A stretch of 6,356 nt of DNA from Oscillospiraceae bacterium (GCA_031289065.1 JAITQI010000082.1:1-6356), one strand, 5' to 3'; positions 1 to 6,059 are shown, counted from the stretch's first letter. The notes: generated by a model not told the origin, from the sequence alone. Translations and numbers: made by a program.

Positions 1-1035
1 CAGCCGCAGCCTTACGGCGAGTATGACGTGAGCGTGTCCCTGGCCGGGTACGAGCCGGTTCTGGTGCGGGGGGCGCAGGTCTTCCCCCATGTGACGGCCT
101 ATCAGAACGTCGTTCTGCCCGCCGGAAACTCCGACGAGGAGGAGCTCATTTCGGTGGAGCCCCCGGTGCTGTTCGGTACCTATCCGGAGAAAATTCCGGA
201 GGACGAGGTAAAGCCCCTGCCCGAAAGCACCGGGTTTGTCGTCCTGCCCGAACCGGTCATCCCCGAATTTATCGTGGTACACGCGGGGACCCTGGCCAAC
301 ACCTCCGCTCCCAACTACTGGATTCCCTACAAAGATTACATCAAAAACGTGGCCAGCTGCGAAATTTACGCCACCTGGCCCGAACAGGCCATCATCGCCA
401 ATGTCCTGGCCATCATCTCCTTCACCCTCAACAGGGTTTACACCGAATGGTACCGGGCCAAGGGATACAATTTTACCATCACCAGCTCCACCGCCTATGA
501 CCACGCCTTCACTTACGGGCGCACCATTTTCGCCGAGATTTCCGCCGTGGTGGACGATATTTTCAACACCTATATCACCCGGCCCAATATCCGCCAGCCG
601 CTGCTGACGCAATACTGCGACGGACGACGGGTGAGCTGCCCGAACTGGATGACCCAATGGGGCTCCAAAGACCTGGCCGATCAGGGGTACGACGCCATCG
701 ACATTCTCCGCCGCTTCTATGGCAGCGAGGTCTATCTCACCCAGGCCGACCGTGTGGCCGGCGTGCCCTCCTCGTATGCCGGGGCCGCCCTGCGGGAGGG
801 CAGCCGGGGGCAGGCGGTGCGCACGATCCAACAACAGCTCAACGCCATTTCCGACCACTATCCGGCCATCAAAAAAGTCCCGGTGGACGGGGTGTACGGC
901 ACCCAGACCCGCACCGCCGTGGAGACCTTCCAGCGGATTTTCAAGCTCTCCTCGGACGGCATTGTGGGCAAGGCCACCTGGTACCGCATTTCGGATATCT
1001 TTGTGGGCGTCACCCGGGCGGCCGAGCTGCGGTGA
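1..1035 (+). CDS. SleC-like spore cortex-lytic / SpoIID-PG-binding protein (5' partial)
   Basis: The frame is open from base 1 (reads QPQPYGEYD then VSVSLAGYEP), so the start lies upstream and the GTG at 28 is only an internal codon. I see three parts. The end of a beta-rich, carboxypeptidase-regulatory-like segment comes first (to about base 130), followed by a Pro/Glu linker (PEKIPEDEVKPLPE). A SpoIID/LytB-like region follows at about 260-770, with YIKNVASCEIYATWP, which holds the likely catalytic Glu, then TAYDHAFTYGR and CDGRRVSCP...MTQWGS. A C-terminal PG_binding_1 domain lies at about 785-1005 (LREGSRGQAVRTIQQQLN, DGVYGTQTR, DGIVGKATW). This architecture is the clostridial SleC-like family, which degrades cortex peptidoglycan during spore germination; SpoIID-type domains are lytic transglycosylases on stem-peptide-free glycan. 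The usual GHGVGMSQYGA motif is replaced by a Cys-rich variant, which I recall as normal in this subfamily. About 100 N-terminal residues are probably missing. Whether it is the true SleC or a paralogue cannot be decided here. Confidence 0.85.
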   Translation, partial: QPQPYGEYDVSVSLAGYEPVLVRGAQVFPHVTAYQNVVLPAGNSDEEELISVEPPVLFGTYPEKIPEDEVKPLPESTGFVVLPEPVIPEFIVVHAGTLANTSAPNYWIPYKDYIKNVASCEIYATWPEQAIIANVLAIISFTLNRVYTEWYRAKGYNFTITSSTAYDHAFTYGRTIFAEISAVVDDIFNTYITRPNIRQPLLTQYCDGRRVSCPNWMTQWGSKDLADQGYDAIDILRRFYGSEVYLTQADRVAGVPSSYAGAALREGSRGQAVRTIQQQLNAISDHYPAIKKVPVDGVYGTQTRTAVETFQRIFKLSSDGIVGKATWYRISDIFVGVTRAAELR

Positions 1036-1075
1036 CAGCGGGCAGACGGGGTGGCTGCCTCTATGCCCCCGGCGC

Positions 1076-1105
1076 TTGACAAGGGGGGCGCGGGGCTGGT
1101 ATGAT
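1076..1105 (+). promoter_or_regulatory. Sigma-A promoter of the SGNH hydrolase gene
   Basis: A perfect -35 TTGACA (1076-1081) is followed by an 18-base spacer and a -10 TATGAT (1100-1105) that carries an extended -10 TGG at 1097-1099. Transcription should start near 1111-1113, only about 15 bases before the GTG start. The leader would then be little more than the Shine-Dalgarno sequence. This makes the hydrolase a separate unit from the gene upstream. Confidence 0.8.
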
Positions 1106-1126
1106 GGACAAAAAGGGGGCTTGCGC

Positions 1127-1762
1127 GTGGGCAATGTATTCAAGGGCAAAACCGTTTTGTTCCAAGGGGATTCGGTCACCGACCGGGGGCGCGACCGGAG
1201 CGACCCGTATGGGTTGGGCGGCGGGTATCCGGCCCGGGTGGCCGCCGTATACAACGCCCTGTTCCCGGGTTCCGGCGCGGTCTTTCTCAACCGGGGCATA
1301 TCCGGCAACCGCGTGGGCGACCTGCTGGCGCGGTATGAGGCCGATTTCCTCGCTCCGGCCCCGGATGTGCTGTCCATCCTCATCGGGATCAACGACACCT
1401 GGCGGCGCTATGACAACAACGACCCCACCGCCCCCGAGGCGTTTGAGGCGACCTATCGCACCCTGCTGACCCGGATTCGCCGGGACATGCCCCGCGTCCG
1501 GCTGCTTCTCATCGAGCCCTTTGTGCTGCCCGTCCCCCCCGACCGGCTGCGGTGGCGGGAAGACCTGGATCCCAAAATCCACGCCGTGCGCCGGTTGGCC
1601 GCCGCCTTCGCCGACGCCTATCTGCCCGCCGACGGACTGCTGGCGGGGTATCTCGCCGCCGGGCTCGCCCCGTCGGACATCGCCGCCGACGGCGTACACC
1701 CCACCGACGCCGGTCACGGTCTTCTGGCCGGGGACTGGTTGCGGTGCGCTGGGGTGATATAA
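1127..1762 (+). CDS. SGNH/GDSL hydrolase, Axe2-like acyl/acetyl esterase
   Basis: This 211-residue protein has every SGNH block: FQGDSVTD with nucleophile Ser16, NRGISGN (Gly60), IGINDTWR (Asn89) and DGVHPTDAGH with Asp188 and His191 as the rest of the triad. The stretch around GINDTWRRYD and the overall spacing resemble the serine acetylxylan esterase Axe2 of Geobacillus, whose triad spacing is nearly identical. Removal of acetyl groups from oligosaccharides is therefore a plausible role, although SGNH enzymes are promiscuous and the substrate cannot be read from sequence. No signal peptide or membrane segment is visible, so it is likely cytosolic and would act on imported material. I chose the GTG at 1127 because AAGGGGG (1113-1119) lies 7 bases upstream, whereas the TTG at 1121 is almost on top of that site. 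The gene has its own promoter and terminator. Confidence 0.88.
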   Translation: MGNVFKGKTVLFQGDSVTDRGRDRSDPYGLGGGYPARVAAVYNALFPGSGAVFLNRGISGNRVGDLLARYEADFLAPAPDVLSILIGINDTWRRYDNNDPTAPEAFEATYRTLLTRIRRDMPRVRLLLIEPFVLPVPPDRLRWREDLDPKIHAVRRLAAAFADAYLPADGLLAGYLAAGLAPSDIAADGVHPTDAGHGLLAGDWLRCAGVI

Positions 1763-1764
1763 TT

Positions 1765-1799
1765 AAAACAGGCGGGGCCGTAAGGCCCCGCCTGTTTTT
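1765..1799. terminator. Bidirectional intrinsic terminator between convergent genes
   Basis: A perfect 15-bp stem (1765-1779 pairs with 1784-1798) is closed by a GTAA loop, a GNRA-type tetraloop. Its core is GC-rich (GGCGGGGCC/GGCCCCGCC), flanked by AAAA on the left and TTTTT on the right (1795-1799). It starts 2 bases after the hydrolase stop codon. On the minus strand it lies 8 bases past the stop of the HAAS-DUF4097 gene, followed there by TTTTAATT. It should stop transcription from both sides. Confidence 0.93.
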
Positions 1800-1806
1800 G
1801 TGCGTT

Positions 1807-2772
1807 CTATGCCCCGCCGCCCAGGGAGACATGCATATCGCCCGAGACGGTTGCAGCCTGGATGAGAACGGGGCCGCTGCCCACGCCGCCGCGATATCGC
1901 TGCCCTCCGTCCAGGAGGATATGCCCGGACACGCTGCTCAGCCGGAAGGTATATTGCGGCAGCGCCCCCGGCAAGGTGAGGATCAACGTCCCGCTCACCG
2001 CGTCCAGCGTCAGGGAACGGCCGATCGTCCCCCTGTAGCGCAGGTTGCCGCTGATCACGTGCTGTGTCAGCGTTTCCACCGCGCAGTCCCCCATGTCAAC
2101 GTCTCCGCTCACGCCGTTGAGAAGGAATCGGGCGAAGGTACAGCCCGAGACGGCGACACGGGTGCTGACCGTGTTGCCGTGAAATTCTTTCACGCCGAGC
2201 CCGCGCAGGGTCAGCGTTCCGCTCACCGTGCTGACGCTCACGTCGTCCAGCTCCGCGCCGTCGGGCAGCATGATCAAAAGCCGCCGCTGTTCCGGGCTCA
2301 TCCGGTTGACGGCCCTTGTGTAGGCGCGGCCATGCCGACCGGACCAGCGTTTGTCCACGCGCACCTTCACCAGCCCGTCCGCGAACCGCAGCGCCGAAAA
2401 TTCGTCTTTGACGCAGGTGTACAGGGTCATCGCCGCCCGGGAGCCGCCCCGGACGATTTCAATATCCCGGGTGATGATCCCCAGGGAAATGCGGCGCGCG
2501 CCGGTGATGTCCAACTCGACGTACCGCGGATCGCCTGACGTTTCCACGTTTTCGGCGTCCCCGCCGTCCGGCCCGCCGCCCAAGTCCGCGCGGATGCGGG
2601 CGGCGATTTGGGCGGGAGGCTCCAATTGGGCGCATATCTCGGCCTCAGTTTGGCCGGATTCCAGGGCGTCGCTGAAATACTCCTCGTAATACGCCCGGGC
2701 TTCGGCGACCTCCGCCTCGGGCAGTCCGCGCAGATGCGACGCCAGTTCCGCGAAAAATTCATCCTTTGTCAT
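1807..2772 (-). CDS. HAAS (DUF1700-like) - DUF4097 fusion protein
   Basis: This 321-residue protein has an N-terminal helical HAAS/DUF1700-type domain at residues 1-66 (MTKDEFFAELASHLRGLP, AYYEEYFSDALESG, AQLEPPAQIAARI). After a short Gly/Asp-rich linker comes a DUF4097-type beta region at about 80-321. That region shows a repeated [VI]SG motif (TVSGTL, AVSGCT, GVSGDV, VISGNL, AVSGTL, SVSGHI, TVSGDM), as expected for a beta-helix-like stack. HAAS domains are usually encoded next to PadR regulators and are thought to signal with them, and DUF4097 is often called a putative adhesin. The molecular function is unknown. No transmembrane segment or signal peptide is visible between or before the domains, so it is probably cytosolic. 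The ATG overlaps the padR stop by 4 bases (ATGA), with AGGGAGG 7 bases upstream inside padR, so translation is coupled. Confidence 0.85.
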   Translation of the reverse strand: MTKDEFFAELASHLRGLPEAEVAEARAYYEEYFSDALESGQTEAEICAQLEPPAQIAARIRADLGGGPDGGDAENVETSGDPRYVELDITGARRISLGIITRDIEIVRGGSRAAMTLYTCVKDEFSALRFADGLVKVRVDKRWSGRHGRAYTRAVNRMSPEQRRLLIMLPDGAELDDVSVSTVSGTLTLRGLGVKEFHGNTVSTRVAVSGCTFARFLLNGVSGDVDMGDCAVETLTQHVISGNLRYRGTIGRSLTLDAVSGTLILTLPGALPQYTFRLSSVSGHILLDGGQRYRGGVGSGPVLIQAATVSGDMHVSLGGGA

Positions 2773-3086
2773 ACGCTTTCCTCCCTTTTCATTGCAAAAT
2801 TGACAATCTTCTGCACATCACACCACTCTTGCTGGAATTGCGCAAGGCGCGCCGCCCCCGCGTTGGTGATCGCGTAGTATTTGCGCAGCCGCCCGCCATA
2901 CGCCTGCTGCCGTGTGCGCAGGCAGCCCTGCTGCTCCATCCGCCGCAGGACGGGGTACAGCGTGGACTCCGACAGCTTGACAATCCCGGACATGTCCTGG
3001 GTGATTTTATAGCCGTAAGATTCGCCTGTTTCCAGCAGGCGCAACACACAGGCGTCCAACAGCCCCCGTTTGAGCTGTACGTCCAA
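2769..3086 (-). CDS. PadR-family transcriptional regulator
   Basis: A small winged-helix repressor of 105 residues from the preferred start. The PadR signature is clear: MDVQLKRGLLDACVLRLLET, GESYGYKITQDM, the recognition helix LSESTLYPVLRRMEQQG (about 38-54) and the wing GGRLRKYYAITNAG (64-77). A single short C-terminal helix (about 78-100) for dimer contacts makes it the short PadR type. It probably represses its own operon. I prefer the TTG at 3086-3084: GGGAGGTG (3100-3093) is then a Shine-Dalgarno site with 6 bases of spacing, and the protein begins MDVQLKRG as relatives do. A GTG at 3095-3093 is in frame and adds three residues (MFN, with Leu4 becoming the initiator), but it lies inside that ribosome binding site. 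The stop overlaps the start of the HAAS-DUF4097 gene. Confidence 0.9.
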   Translation of the reverse strand: MDVQLKRGLLDACVLRLLETGESYGYKITQDMSGIVKLSESTLYPVLRRMEQQGCLRTRQQAYGGRLRKYYAITNAGAARLAQFQQEWCDVQKIVNFAMKREESV

Positions 3087-3109
3087 ATTGAACACCTCCC
3101 TCGCGTAAT

Positions 3110-3138
3110 ATTATATGATACATAGTATTGTTTGTCAA
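3110..3138 (-). promoter_or_regulatory. Consensus sigma-A promoter of the padR operon
   Basis: Read on the minus strand, TTGACA (3138-3133) is followed by exactly 17 bases and TATAAT (3115-3110). Both hexamers match the consensus completely. Initiation is expected near 3103, which gives a leader of fewer than 20 bases. A promoter this strong ahead of a repressor gene suggests tight control, probably autorepression. Confidence 0.88.
3118..3128. promoter_or_regulatory. Candidate PadR operator in the promoter spacer
   Basis: ATACATAGTAT contains inverted arms ATAC/GTAT around a 3-base centre and lies between the -35 and -10 of the padR promoter. AT-rich dyads of this general kind (ATAC/GTAT, ATGTA/TACAT) are common PadR targets, and binding here would block RNA polymerase. 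The site is short, so this is a placement-based inference. Confidence 0.4.
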
Positions 3139-3232
3139 GGGGTATGGCCGTGAATTTGCGCTTTTGTTGGTGAGGGGCAGGGGGGTAAGCGGCGGAATGG
3201 AGGCCCCGAAGGCGGGACGGCGTTTCTTTGTC

Positions 3233-3261
3233 TTGACAATCCGGCCCGGGAGGGGTATATC
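3233..3261 (+). promoter_or_regulatory. Probable sigma-A promoter of the ParB-BMP gene
   Basis: A perfect TTGACA (3233-3238) is followed by a 17-base spacer and TATATC (3256-3261), which matches 4 of 6 consensus bases. Initiation near 3268 would give a leader of about 70 bases. It is divergent from the padR promoter, with about 95 bases between the two -35 boxes. No other good promoter is visible before 3339. Confidence 0.6.
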
Positions 3262-3275
3262 TAAGAGGTGAGAAT

Positions 3276-3305
3276 CCGCCGGGTCGGCGGGGATACCCCT
3301 ATCCC
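3276..3305 (+). other. Two adjoining hairpins in the 5' leader of the ParB-BMP gene
   Basis: CCGCCG-GGT-CGGCGG (3276-3290, 6 bp) is directly followed by GGGATA-CCCC-TATCCC (3290-3305, 6 bp). They share base 3290, so they would either stack or compete for one pair. A run of six T (3322-3327) follows 16 bases later, just before the ribosome binding site GAGGAAG (3328-3334). I do not recognise a known riboswitch class. Confidence 0.4.
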
Positions 3306-3338
3306 AAACCGGAGAAACGTCTTTTTTGAGGAAGTGCT

Positions 3339-5114
3339 ATGTCAACTTACGAGGAACTGTATCAGGCCGCCTATCGGCAGGCGCGGCGCTATGTGGCCGA
3401 CGGGCCGGAGGAAGCGCGGCATCTGCCCGTTCTCTCGGAACGTCTGGCCGGGCGGCGCACCGCCGGGGAATACGTGCTGGGCGTGTTCGACGTTCCCCTG
3501 AAAAAGGTGGTGGGCACCTGCCTGCCAGGGCGCAGTCCGGCCTTCGCGGGCAACTTCATGCCGCTGCTCAAGGCGGACAGCGAGCTGGCCGCGAAATGGA
3601 TGTCCGTCTGCCGGGCCCATCACGAGGAGGGCCTGCGGGACGCGATCCAGGTGTGCGAATATCTGGGCTATTACTATGTCATGGAGGGGCACAAGCGGGT
3701 CAGTGTCCTCAAAAGCTGCGAGGCCTACGGGGTGTCCGCCGAGATCACCCGGATCCTGCCGGCCTGGGAGGAGCAGGACAGCGATGTGGCCGTGCTGTAC
3801 GAGTATTACCAGCACGACCGCCGTTTGCCGGTCACGCACATGTGGTTTTCCGCGCCGGGGCGGCTGACCGCCCTGTTTGCCGAGGAGGCGCGGCTGGTGG
3901 AGCCGGACGCGCCGGAGGAACATCTTCTGACCAGCCGCTTTGCCCGTTTCCGCCAGGCCTATCACGCCCGGGGCTTTACCGCCCTCCCCATGACCACCGG
4001 GGACGCGTTTTACAGTTACATTGAGATTTTCGGGTTGGCGGGCGATATACCCCCGGCGGCGGCGCTGCGGGAGCGGCTGACCGCCTGCGCCCGGCAGTGG
4101 CGGTTTGCGTCGGCTCCGGCGGCGGAGGGTGTGAGCGAGGAAGAGCATCGCGCCGCCCTCGCGCCCGGTTTGCTGGGGCTCAAGCCGCGCCCCCTTGTTC
4201 TTGCCGCCGCGCTGGCCGCCGGGCCGGAGGAGGACGCCACCGCCCGGGCCCACGGTATCGCCCTGCGGCGGCTCGCTCTGCGCTGGCCGGAACTCTCCCT
4301 TCACATCCGGACGGGCCTCCCGCCGGACGACACCGCCTGGCCCGTCTTCGAGGAGCTGCTGGCGGAGGAACCGCATTTTCTCTTTGCCCCCGCTCCCGGC
4401 CACGGACGGCTGGCCTGGCGGGCCGGACTGATGCTGCCCGACGCGGCGGTCGTCCACATGAGCCCCGAGCATCACCCGGATCGCCGCCTGTCCACCTGTT
4501 GGGGCCAGCCTTGGGAGGCGGCCCTGCTGGCCGGGGCGCTGGCCGGGACGCTGACCAAAACCGACCGGGCCGCCGTGCTGACCACGGCGCCGGGGAGCGA
4601 AATCCCCGAGGCCTGGGCCTTCGCCTGGGGCGCGTCCCTGACCAATCCCCGGGCCGACGTGTTCTGTTGCGAGGGGCGGGACGCTTGGCGGGGCGTCAAG
4701 GCCGCCTTCGCGTTGCACGAGGTGGATACGGCCTGGCTGCCGCCCCAGGCCGACGCCCGGATGGCCAACCTGTGGTTCCCCGGGGTCTACGCCTGCCTGT
4801 GCGCCCTGTCCCGGGCCGACGCCTCGGTGGCGGACATATGGGCGGCGGCGGCGTGGCACTGGAGCGCCTTTTATATGCCCTTAACCGAGGCGGCGCTGTC
4901 CGCCGGTCTGCCGTCCGCCGGGCCCTTTTCCGGCGGCGCGGCGGCCTGTCGGCGGCTGAGCATGGCGGAGGGGCTCATCCGGCTCCACCTGGTGGAAACC
5001 CTGCTCGCCCCCGGGACACGGCGGCTCACGGAGGTGCTCCGGGCGGCGCTGGCCCACGGCGCGCTGCCGCCCCCCGAATCCCCGCCCAGCAACCTGACCG
5101 CCCTGCGCCTGTAA
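3339..5114 (+). CDS. ParB/Srx-like domain fused to degenerate BMP-type solute-binding domain
   Basis: This 591-residue protein has a ParB-like N-terminal part at about 46-140 (LGVFDVPLKKVVGT, GLRDAIQV, YYVMEGHKRVSVLKS, VSAEITRILP). The segment GHKRVSV sits where ParB has GERRxRA. A helical linker region follows (about 165-235; MWFSAPGRLTALF, FARFRQAYHARGF). A C-terminal domain at about 284-525 resembles BMP-family (Med/PnrA-like) nucleoside-binding proteins: WGQPWEAALLAGALAGTL, AFAWGASLTNPRADVF and AWHWSAFYMPLTEA. I recall this two-domain family from other Clostridia, annotated as BMP-family ABC substrate-binding protein. There is no signal peptide or lipobox, so it cannot be an ordinary transport lipoprotein and is probably a cytosolic ligand sensor. 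Its function is unknown. Compared with recalled relatives the BMP half looks eroded and Ala/Pro-rich. Start: ATG 3339 with GAGGAAG 4 bases upstream. No transporter genes are nearby. Confidence 0.72.
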   Translation: MSTYEELYQAAYRQARRYVADGPEEARHLPVLSERLAGRRTAGEYVLGVFDVPLKKVVGTCLPGRSPAFAGNFMPLLKADSELAAKWMSVCRAHHEEGLRDAIQVCEYLGYYYVMEGHKRVSVLKSCEAYGVSAEITRILPAWEEQDSDVAVLYEYYQHDRRLPVTHMWFSAPGRLTALFAEEARLVEPDAPEEHLLTSRFARFRQAYHARGFTALPMTTGDAFYSYIEIFGLAGDIPPAAALRERLTACARQWRFASAPAAEGVSEEEHRAALAPGLLGLKPRPLVLAAALAAGPEEDATARAHGIALRRLALRWPELSLHIRTGLPPDDTAWPVFEELLAEEPHFLFAPAPGHGRLAWRAGLMLPDAAVVHMSPEHHPDRRLSTCWGQPWEAALLAGALAGTLTKTDRAAVLTTAPGSEIPEAWAFAWGASLTNPRADVFCCEGRDAWRGVKAAFALHEVDTAWLPPQADARMANLWFPGVYACLCALSRADASVADIWAAAAWHWSAFYMPLTEAALSAGLPSAGPFSGGAAACRRLSMAEGLIRLHLVETLLAPGTRRLTEVLRAALAHGALPPPESPPSNLTALRL

Positions 5115-5132
5115 CCACCAGCGGTCAGCGCG

Positions 5133-5185
5133 CAGAGGAATATAGAAAATTCTGTCCTCTGTCCTCTCATTTCTGTCTTCTCCCC
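5133..5185. repeat. Inverted repeat plus pyrimidine-rich heptad repeat
   Basis: CAGAGGA (5133-5139) is inverted as TCCTCTG (5155-5161). TCTGTCC is repeated in tandem at 5151-5157 and 5158-5164, and an imperfect copy, TCTGTCT, lies at 5172-5178. From 5151 to 5185, 31 of 35 bases are pyrimidines. The hairpin is imperfect and lacks a T-run, so it is not a standard terminator. The G-poor, C-rich stretch just after a stop codon could be a Rho-loading site. It also looks like the kind of intergenic sequence that recurs within a genome. Confidence 0.45.
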
Positions 5186-5207
5186 GCACACCGGGCCGGA
5201 TATTTTT

Positions 5208-5215
5208 CATAGAAT
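5208..5215 (+). promoter_or_regulatory. Possible -10 element (sporulation-type) upstream of the LysM gene
   Basis: CATAGAAT matches 7 of 8 bases of the sigma-E-type -10 CATACAAT and resembles the sigma-K CATA core. There is no sigma-A -35 at the proper distance; around 5186-5193 I see only GCACACCG. This is suggestive only, because short AT-rich matches are easy to find. Confidence 0.25.
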
Positions 5216-5252
5216 GGAACCCCCAGAAAAATCTTCCGATCCGAGGTGCCCC

Positions 5253-5996
5253 ATGACCACTCAACCCAAACTCAGCCATGTGATTGTCCCGGGCGACAGC
5301 CTGTACAAGCTGGCGCGGACCTATCAGACCACCGTTCCCTCCCTCCTGGCGGAAAACCCCGACGCCGCGCCCTACAACCTGCGCATCGGCCAGCGCGTCA
5401 CCGTCTGCCCCGGCCCCGCTTATGGGGGCGGCGCGGCCCTCCCCATGCCCCTGTCCGCCCCGCCGACGGCGGCCAACGCCCTTTCCGACGAGATGCGCCG
5501 CCTGTGGCAGGAGCATGTCATGTGGACCCGCATGCTCATCCTGACCATCGTGGACGGGCTGGGCGGCGAGGACGCCGTCACCCAGCGGCTGACGCAAAAC
5601 CCCGCCGATTTGGGCGCGCTGTTCGCGCAATACTACGGCAAACCGGCGGGAGACCAGGTGGCTCGCCTGATCGCCGAGCATCTGGACATCGGCAAAGCCC
5701 TGTTCACCGACGCGGCGGCGCAAAAGGCCGCCGAAACCGCCGAAGACAAGCGCCGCTGGTACGAAAACGCCAGCGAAATGGCTCAGGGCTTCAAGGCCAT
5801 CGAACCGCTGTACGACGAGCGCGATTTGGAGGCCATGCTCTACCGCCATCTGGATTTGACCATCCGGGAGCTGGCCGCCCGTCAGGCCAAAAATTATCCC
5901 TTGGACGTACAGACCTATGACGACATCGCCGCGGAGGCCTATGAAATGGCGGATTTCTTCACCGACGGCATCGCCCGCCGGGCCGCCCGCCGCTGA
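5253..5996 (+). CDS. LysM-domain protein with C-terminal helical domain
   Basis: This 247-residue protein has one LysM domain at residues 9-53 (HVIVPGDSLYKLARTYQTT, NLRIGQRVTV), which binds GlcNAc-containing glycans such as peptidoglycan. A Gly/Pro/Ala linker (54-76) leads to an all-helical domain at 77-241. That domain seems to have two related halves (WQEHVMWTRMLILTIVD, IAEHLDIGKALF; then WYENASEMAQ, LYRHLDLTIRELAAR, EMADFFTDGI). I recall similar uncharacterised helical domains in Bacilli and Clostridia. There is no signal peptide. SafA-like spore LysM proteins also lack one, so assembly on the forespore surface from the mother cell is possible but unproven. Start: ATG 5253 has GAGGTG 4 bases upstream; the in-frame ATG at 5214 has no ribosome binding site and sits inside a possible promoter. 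Confidence 0.8.
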   Translation: MTTQPKLSHVIVPGDSLYKLARTYQTTVPSLLAENPDAAPYNLRIGQRVTVCPGPAYGGGAALPMPLSAPPTAANALSDEMRRLWQEHVMWTRMLILTIVDGLGGEDAVTQRLTQNPADLGALFAQYYGKPAGDQVARLIAEHLDIGKALFTDAAAQKAAETAEDKRRWYENASEMAQGFKAIEPLYDERDLEAMLYRHLDLTIRELAARQAKNYPLDVQTYDDIAAEAYEMADFFTDGIARRAARR

Positions 5997-6008
5997 CGCC
6001 CAGGAATT

Positions 6009-6040
6009 TTGCCAACCGCGAAAAAAAGGCTTGCCAACCG
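6009..6040. repeat. Exact 10-bp direct repeat spanning the secG -35 region
   Basis: TTGCCAACCG occurs at 6009-6018 and again at 6031-6040, with starts 22 bases apart, close to two helical turns. The second copy supplies the -35 hexamer (TTGCCA) of the secG promoter. The same-face spacing would suit a dimeric activator or repressor, but a local duplication is equally possible. Confidence 0.55.
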
Positions 6041-6059
6041 ATGTGGGATGTGCTATAAT
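6031..6059 (+). promoter_or_regulatory. Extended -10 sigma-A promoter of secG
   Basis: TTGCCA (6031-6036) is followed by a 17-base spacer and a perfect TATAAT (6054-6059), with the extended -10 TGC at 6051-6053. Initiation near 6066 gives a leader of about 34 bases that contains AGGGAGG. Confidence 0.85.

Noticed and set aside
1041..1059. GGCAG/CTGCC hairpin after the SleC-like gene
   Set aside because: Only a 5-bp stem with a 9-base loop and no following T-run, so it is not a convincing terminator.
1552..2538. Plus-strand open frame of 328 codons
   Set aside because: It runs through the terminator at 1765-1799 and antisense to the HAAS-DUF4097 gene, with Arg-rich shadow composition.
3322..3327. 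T6 run as an intrinsic terminator or attenuator before the ParB-BMP gene
   Set aside because: No stem lies directly before it; the nearest hairpin ends 16 bases upstream. Kept only as part of the leader description.
3342..4859. Long minus-strand open frame of 505 codons opposite the ParB-BMP gene
   Set aside because: It is a GC-rich antisense shadow with low-complexity Gly/Arg/Pro/Gln-rich translation and no recognisable domain; the plus-strand frame has clear family motifs.
5214..5252. Upstream ATG extension of the LysM protein
   Set aside because: No ribosome binding site before 5214 and a Pro-rich, non-conserved extension; the ATG at 5253 has GAGGTG at proper spacing.
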